In this document: positions 60,599 through 64,000 of the stretch, piece by piece | Position numbering within the stretch: the stretch's first letter is position 1 | Layout: each line of letters starts with the position of its first letter | NCBI GenBank assembly: GCA_002731775.1 | Contig: PCCP01000084.1 | Coordinates: 1 to 64,000, forward strand | Direction of reading: 5' to 3' | DNA length: 64,000 nt | Source of the DNA: Gammaproteobacteria bacterium | GTDB taxonomy: Bacteria; Pseudomonadota; Gammaproteobacteria; Pseudomonadales; Pseudohongiellaceae | Notes under the pieces: model-generated | Databases searched by the model: none | What the model was told of the DNA's origin: nothing | Seen by the model: only the letters and a program-made list of their open reading frames with translations | Program-made: the position numbers and the translations under genes

Positions 60599-62218
60599 TT
60601 ACGTCGCCTCCAGAAACGGCCCGTCCACGCAACTCCTGCTGCCATCTGGTGCGTCACAGGCACCGCAGATACCCACCCCGCATTTGGTGAGGTAGTCGAT
60701 ACCATTGTGAATCTGGCTGGCGCTGCAAAATTCTCTTTCCACCGCTTCGGCGGCATGCACCATGGGCCCCGGTCCACAGTTGTAGAAGATGAGCTTTTCC
60801 AACTCTGTTTGCGATAATTCCTGCAAGCGCTTGCGCAGCATATCGGTAACCACTCCGTGATAGCCGCGGCTGCCATCATCGGTGGCTACATGCAGTTTGC
60901 TGATTTTTGCACATGCATTCAAAAAATAAAGACGTTCTGCAGTCCTGGCGCCAAAGAATATCTCCGCGTTGCCAAAATCCCTGGCAACTTGATAGACCGC
61001 AGCCAGACCCGTACCGCCCGCCACCGCCATAATCTTCGCGCCTTTCGGTGGCACCGCCGCATTGCCGTAAGGTCCACGCACATAGGCTTCGGCGCCGGGC
61101 TCCAGCGTCATTAGTGCTTCAGTAAAGATGCCTAGGTTAATTACCACCAGGGAAAAAGGATCGTCGGTTAGGGCGGAGAATGGTTTTTCACCGAGGCCGG
61201 GAATCCACAGGAAAATAAACTCGCCGCCTTGCAAACTGACTTTGCGATCGAAAGTGAGGATGCAGATATCGTCGGTAATCCGCCGGTTCTGCAGCAACGT
61301 CACGGGTTCAAAATTCATATCGACGTCGTAGCGCACCAGCGCTTCGGCAGTTTCCGTTTTGGCTTGAAGGTCACGACTCAATACGCGGAAGTATTCCCCT
61401 ATTTCTTCCGTGCTCATGCCTATCAAGGCTGAGCCCACTCCTATTATGGTTGCACCTGCCAGTTGGAAATCCCGCACATTCTCCGCGCTACTAATGCCAC
61501 CACAGGCTACGATTGGAACATCAACGCAGTCACTAATTTCCTGCACACACTCCAGAGCCCGACCCAATATGGCCTTGCCTGACACGCCTCCCTCGCCATT
61601 GCTGAGGATGTCATGGCCGTGACTGCGATAACGCTCGGGTCCCATGGTATTGATCGCACAAATCCCGTCGGCGCCGCCGGCGACAGCGGCCTGCGCGATC
61701 TCGCCAATGTTGGGTACGTTCGGCGTCAGCTTGGGTATTATCGGAATGTCGACGGCGGCCTTCACCGCAGTCACGATCTCTTGCACCAAGGCCGGGTCCT
61801 GGCCCATGGCCACGCCATAGCCCTTGGCGTGGGGGCATGACAGATTGAGTTCGAGCCCATCGCCATGGGGCGCCATGATTTTAGCCACTTCGACATACTC
61901 ATCTACGCTGCCACCAAAAATTGAAATCAGCAGAAATCGATCTTCGGGAATCGTTAACGCGGACATCAACTCGGCAGCGCGCTGTGCGCCCGGATTAGTC
62001 AGGCCAACGGCATTAACGAAGCAGCCGGGTTCATACTGGGCCAGAATCGGTTCGGGATAACCCAGGCGTGGCTCCGGACCGATACTCTTGGTGGTGAGTA
62101 CGCCCACCTCCGGTATGGTGTGGAACACTCTTTGAATAATATTGGCAGAACAGCTAACGATGCCGGAGGGTACGGTGAAGGGGCCGGAGAGGGTCTTGCC
62201 TAGAAATTCGGTTTTCAA
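60599..62218 (-). CDS. Fused dihydroorotate dehydrogenase (PyrD 1B type) and PyrK-like electron transfer protein
   Basis: The 539-residue product combines two proteins that are usually separate. Residues about 1-305 are a class 1 DHODH barrel with GLELNLSCPHAKGYG (catalytic Cys of class 1B) and IVACGGISSAENVRDFQLAG plus IIGVGSALIG for FMN. Residues about 315-539 are PyrK-like: a ferredoxin-reductase FAD/NAD module (VRGPYGNAAVPPKGAKIMAV, AGGTGLAAVYQVARDFG) ending in the 2Fe-2S motif CGVGICGACDAPDGSRSC followed by VDGPF. The fusion would pass electrons from the FMN substrate site to NAD. Most Gammaproteobacteria use quinone-linked class 2 PyrD, so this may serve another pyrimidine or related oxidation. 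It stands 80 bases from its downstream edge in a mixed region. Confidence 0.87.
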   Translation of the reverse strand: MKTEFLGKTLSGPFTVPSGIVSCSANIIQRVFHTIPEVGVLTTKSIGPEPRLGYPEPILAQYEPGCFVNAVGLTNPGAQRAAELMSALTIPEDRFLLISIFGGSVDEYVEVAKIMAPHGDGLELNLSCPHAKGYGVAMGQDPALVQEIVTAVKAAVDIPIIPKLTPNVPNIGEIAQAAVAGGADGICAINTMGPERYRSHGHDILSNGEGGVSGKAILGRALECVQEISDCVDVPIVACGGISSAENVRDFQLAGATIIGVGSALIGMSTEEIGEYFRVLSRDLQAKTETAEALVRYDVDMNFEPVTLLQNRRITDDICILTFDRKVSLQGGEFIFLWIPGLGEKPFSALTDDPFSLVVINLGIFTEALMTLEPGAEAYVRGPYGNAAVPPKGAKIMAVAGGTGLAAVYQVARDFGNAEIFFGARTAERLYFLNACAKISKLHVATDDGSRGYHGVVTDMLRKRLQELSQTELEKLIFYNCGPGPMVHAAEAVEREFCSASQIHNGIDYLTKCGVGICGACDAPDGSRSCVDGPFLEAT

Positions 62219-62306
62219 CGCCGTGGTGTACTCGTGCTCAATCGGATAATCGGTGGCGCATTTTATCCGTTGTTGAGTCGGAACGCACTAATAGGAGATG
62301 GTAATG

Positions 62307-62480
62307 CTAGTTTTCTTCAGGGTCAGCATCGGGGTCTACGCCGTTGCGTATCATTTCCATTCGCTCTACGTGTCTAAAATAGGCTTTGGCGCCTTTGACA
62401 GAAAAAGCGCCAACGATGGCAACAATCGGAATAAGGAAGACCAATACATCGCCAGACAAGAGTGGAGTCAGCCAGTCCAT
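62307..62480 (-). CDS. Small single-pass membrane protein
   Basis: From ATG 62480 (GGAGAG six bases upstream) the product has 57 residues. It starts MDWLTPLLSGD, has one transmembrane helix (VLVFLIPIVAIVGAFSV) and a charged cytoplasmic tail AYFRHVERMEMIRNGVDPDA. The H.ER..MI..G.DP tail is common in small gammaproteobacterial membrane proteins of unknown function. It ends 88 bases before the start of the PyrD-PyrK fusion. Confidence 0.65.
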   Translation of the reverse strand: MDWLTPLLSGDVLVFLIPIVAIVGAFSVKGAKAYFRHVERMEMIRNGVDPDADPEEN

Positions 62481-62586
62481 GAGATCTCTCCTTACACAGA
62501 GGGTGAAACTACCAGCTCCCATTAGTCTATGGCATGTACAGGATTAGGTCTTCTTTATCCGGCAAAACTGGTTCCAGGCTGAGTGG

Positions 62587-63443
62587 CTAACGCCTTTCCT
62601 CGGCGAGCTGCGCCCGGTAAATCCGTTCCAGTCGTTCGACGGCAGCCAGGAATCCATCGGGATCGACGAAGGTATCAGGATCGTACTCCTGCCGGGGGCA
62701 TACTTGTCATGCAGGCCATACTGACTGCCATGGGCCGCGACCCAGACATCCACATCCATGGCCTTCTGTCTACGATAAGTCTGGGCAAAGTCATCTGCTA
62801 CGCCGGGGTAAGTGGGGTCAACCACGAGTTGCTTGCCGGGGTTAATAAAACCCATGTTGGCAATGACAACTTTGTAGTCGCGGCCATTTTCCCGCACCTC
62901 TATGGAGTAGCTCGAACTGTCTTCGGTGTGGCCTGGATGTTCGTACACCGTCAGGGAGATATCCCCTATCTCGATTACCTCGCCATCGGTGATGACCTTG
63001 TCTACGCTTACCGGTTCAAACGACACGCGGCCACCAAAGTGGGCATCGCTGAAGCCACCGTCTTCAAGCACCCGGGCATCATCTGCCGTGGCCCACATCT
63101 CGGCCCCAGTGATGTCTTTTATCTCGGCAAGTGCGGCGGTGTGGTCCTAGTGTGCCTGCATGGTAAGCAGTATCTTCACATCCTGCAGTCGGAAACCAAC
63201 AGCGGCCATGTTATCGCGAATCGATGCTGTCGATTCCGCCAACCCGGTGTTAATGAGTATATGTCCATCTGCTGAGCTAATCAGGAAGACGCCAAGGTCG
63301 TAGGTGCCTACAGCATAAAGATTGCCGATCACCCGGTGACCCGGAAACGGTCGCGTCCACCCATCCGGCTGGGCCTTGAGTTGAGCAGTGATGATGAAAA
63401 AAAGACAGCACGCGACTGCTAGTTGATAGATAGTTCGTCTCAT
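62587..63443 (-). pseudogene. Subclass B3-like metallo-beta-lactamase, broken by a nonsense codon and a frameshift
   Basis: The reverse frame starts with a signal peptide (MRRTIYQLAVACCLFFIITA) and B3-type PFPGHRVIGNLYAVG. It reaches KILLTMQAH, then TAG (63147-63149), then DHTAALAEIKDITGAE in the same frame, so the stop replaces the variable residue of the zinc motif. The first ligand is Gln rather than His, as in GOB enzymes. Reading on gives YEHPGHTEDSSSYSI, a third-His region. After KYAPGR near 62688 one missing base shifts the frame, and the proper end, EYDPDTFVDPDGFLAAVERL followed by ERIYRAQLAEERR, appears in the next frame with a stop at 62587. Two lesions make this a decaying gene. 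Confidence 0.8.
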
Positions 63444-63509
63444 GGTGGCTCTCCTTCTTATCGGTGAAAGAGGACAGACTTATTCGAATACAAATCTGAT
63501 CTCTTTTCG

Positions 63510-63533
63510 TTTAATCCCTGTGCAGGGATTAAA
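63510..63533. repeat. Perfect inverted repeat between the pseudogene and the lipocalin-like gene
   Basis: TTTAATCCCTG and its exact complement (11 bp) with two bases between. No T-run follows on either strand, so it is not a standard terminator. It may be an operator or a weak hairpin. Confidence 0.5.
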
Positions 63534-63579
63534 TCAGCAATGATTAGTATAAGCATCCATGCTCGGGCCCCTCGACTTA

Positions 63580-64000
63580 TTACTTCAATTTTCGCCAGCT
63601 TAGCGTTGCCGTAATTCTGCCTGTCTCATCCTTGAGAGACAATTTTAATAATTCATCGGTGAATTCGAAGTAGCGGATGTTTTCTCCACCGACCCATTGA
63701 GGGACCAGCGGTGAGCCTTCGACATGATGGAAGACAATGCCTTGCTCCAGGTCATAACTCACCTTGCCCCAATAGGCGAAACCGCCGGTTCGGCGTTCCG
63801 ATGACTGTGCCGCCCGTGCCGGCAGATCCACCGGCATGCCGATGCCAGACATGTTGCCGAGTGCATCATAGCTAAGCCGTCCGATATATTTCATATCCAC
63901 CTCACCACCGGAGGCTGGAAACTGGAAATAGCTGACTAGCTCGTAGTCACCGATAAATTTTTCCTTGATGGCGTCGAGGTCATCGGCAGCATGAATTTGT
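63580..64000 (-). CDS. Lipocalin-like domain protein, 5' truncated by window edge
   Basis: The reverse frame is open to the right edge; 139 residues are visible. It reads IKEKFIGDYELVSYFQFPAS, then YIGRLSYDALGNMSGIGMPV, YWGKVSYDLEQGIVFHHVEG and RYFEFTDELLKLSLKD, ending LSWRKLK. This is the pattern of the lipocalin-like family that carries the W..GDY.L.S....G...P.G...Y...G.MS sequence. Members have no proven function and often lie next to exported enzymes. The N terminus and any signal peptide are outside the window. Confidence 0.75.
   Translation of the reverse strand, partial: QIHAADDLDAIKEKFIGDYELVSYFQFPASGGEVDMKYIGRLSYDALGNMSGIGMPVDLPARAAQSSERRTGGFAYWGKVSYDLEQGIVFHHVEGSPLVPQWVGGENIRYFEFTDELLKLSLKDETGRITATLSWRKLK

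Overview
The window reads as a chromosomal segment of a Gammaproteobacterium, probably marine or environmental. The strongest evidence is conserved gene order: a TIGR02449 coiled-coil gene, zapA, a 6S RNA gene and 5-formyltetrahydrofolate cyclo-ligase on one strand, next to pepP and two UbiH/UbiI-type ubiquinone hydroxylases on the other. There is also gltB-gltD and a LexA-controlled imuA-imuB/dnaE2 mutagenesis cassette. I cannot name the genus from the sequence alone. There is no rRNA, no recognisable tRNA, no CRISPR array and no intact transposase.

Layout. 0-3 kb: an amidohydrolase cut by the left edge, a crotonase-family enzyme, a long inverted repeat and a periplasmic glycerophosphodiesterase. 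3.3-9.2 kb: a small membrane ORF, a secreted M1+M28+PDZ fusion peptidase with a TolB-like propeller partner, and a D-cysteine desulfhydrase-like PLP enzyme. 9.2-14.6 kb: a reverse-strand operon for a Tat-exported molybdenum hydroxylase (2Fe-2S, Mo and FAD subunits) followed by a membrane cytochrome b, closed by a terminator. 15-21.4 kb: gltBD. 21.6-25.9 kb: a small zinc-ribbon membrane protein, a LysE-type exporter, an ABC exporter and an exported methyltransferase-like protein. 26.3-33.3 kb: ubiquinone, PepP, ZapA and 6S RNA core region. 33.3-39.5 kb: SOS mutagenesis cassette. 39.6-64 kb: largely a collection of exported enzymes and beta-propellers (D-aminoacylase-like protein, class C beta-lactamase-like hydrolase, PD40 and NHL propellers, metallo-hydrolases, an alpha/beta hydrolase, an exported HpcH/HpaI aldolase, an SMP-30 lactonase). 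Also present there are malate synthase G, an Lrp regulator, an aminotransferase and a PyrD-PyrK fusion, with several decaying genes (OmpW, response regulator, subclass B3 metallo-beta-lactamase).

The most unusual signal is repeat biology. First, palindromic repeats sit in frame inside imuB and dnaE2. One family encodes nearly the same ~28-residue peptide in both proteins, and a second family sits elsewhere in dnaE2. Second, a 29-base, TA-flanked palindrome with consensus right half TATTATTCAGAGGTGCCCTA is scattered between genes. In at least three and probably four cases its terminal TA forms part of the TAG stop codon of a reverse-strand gene.
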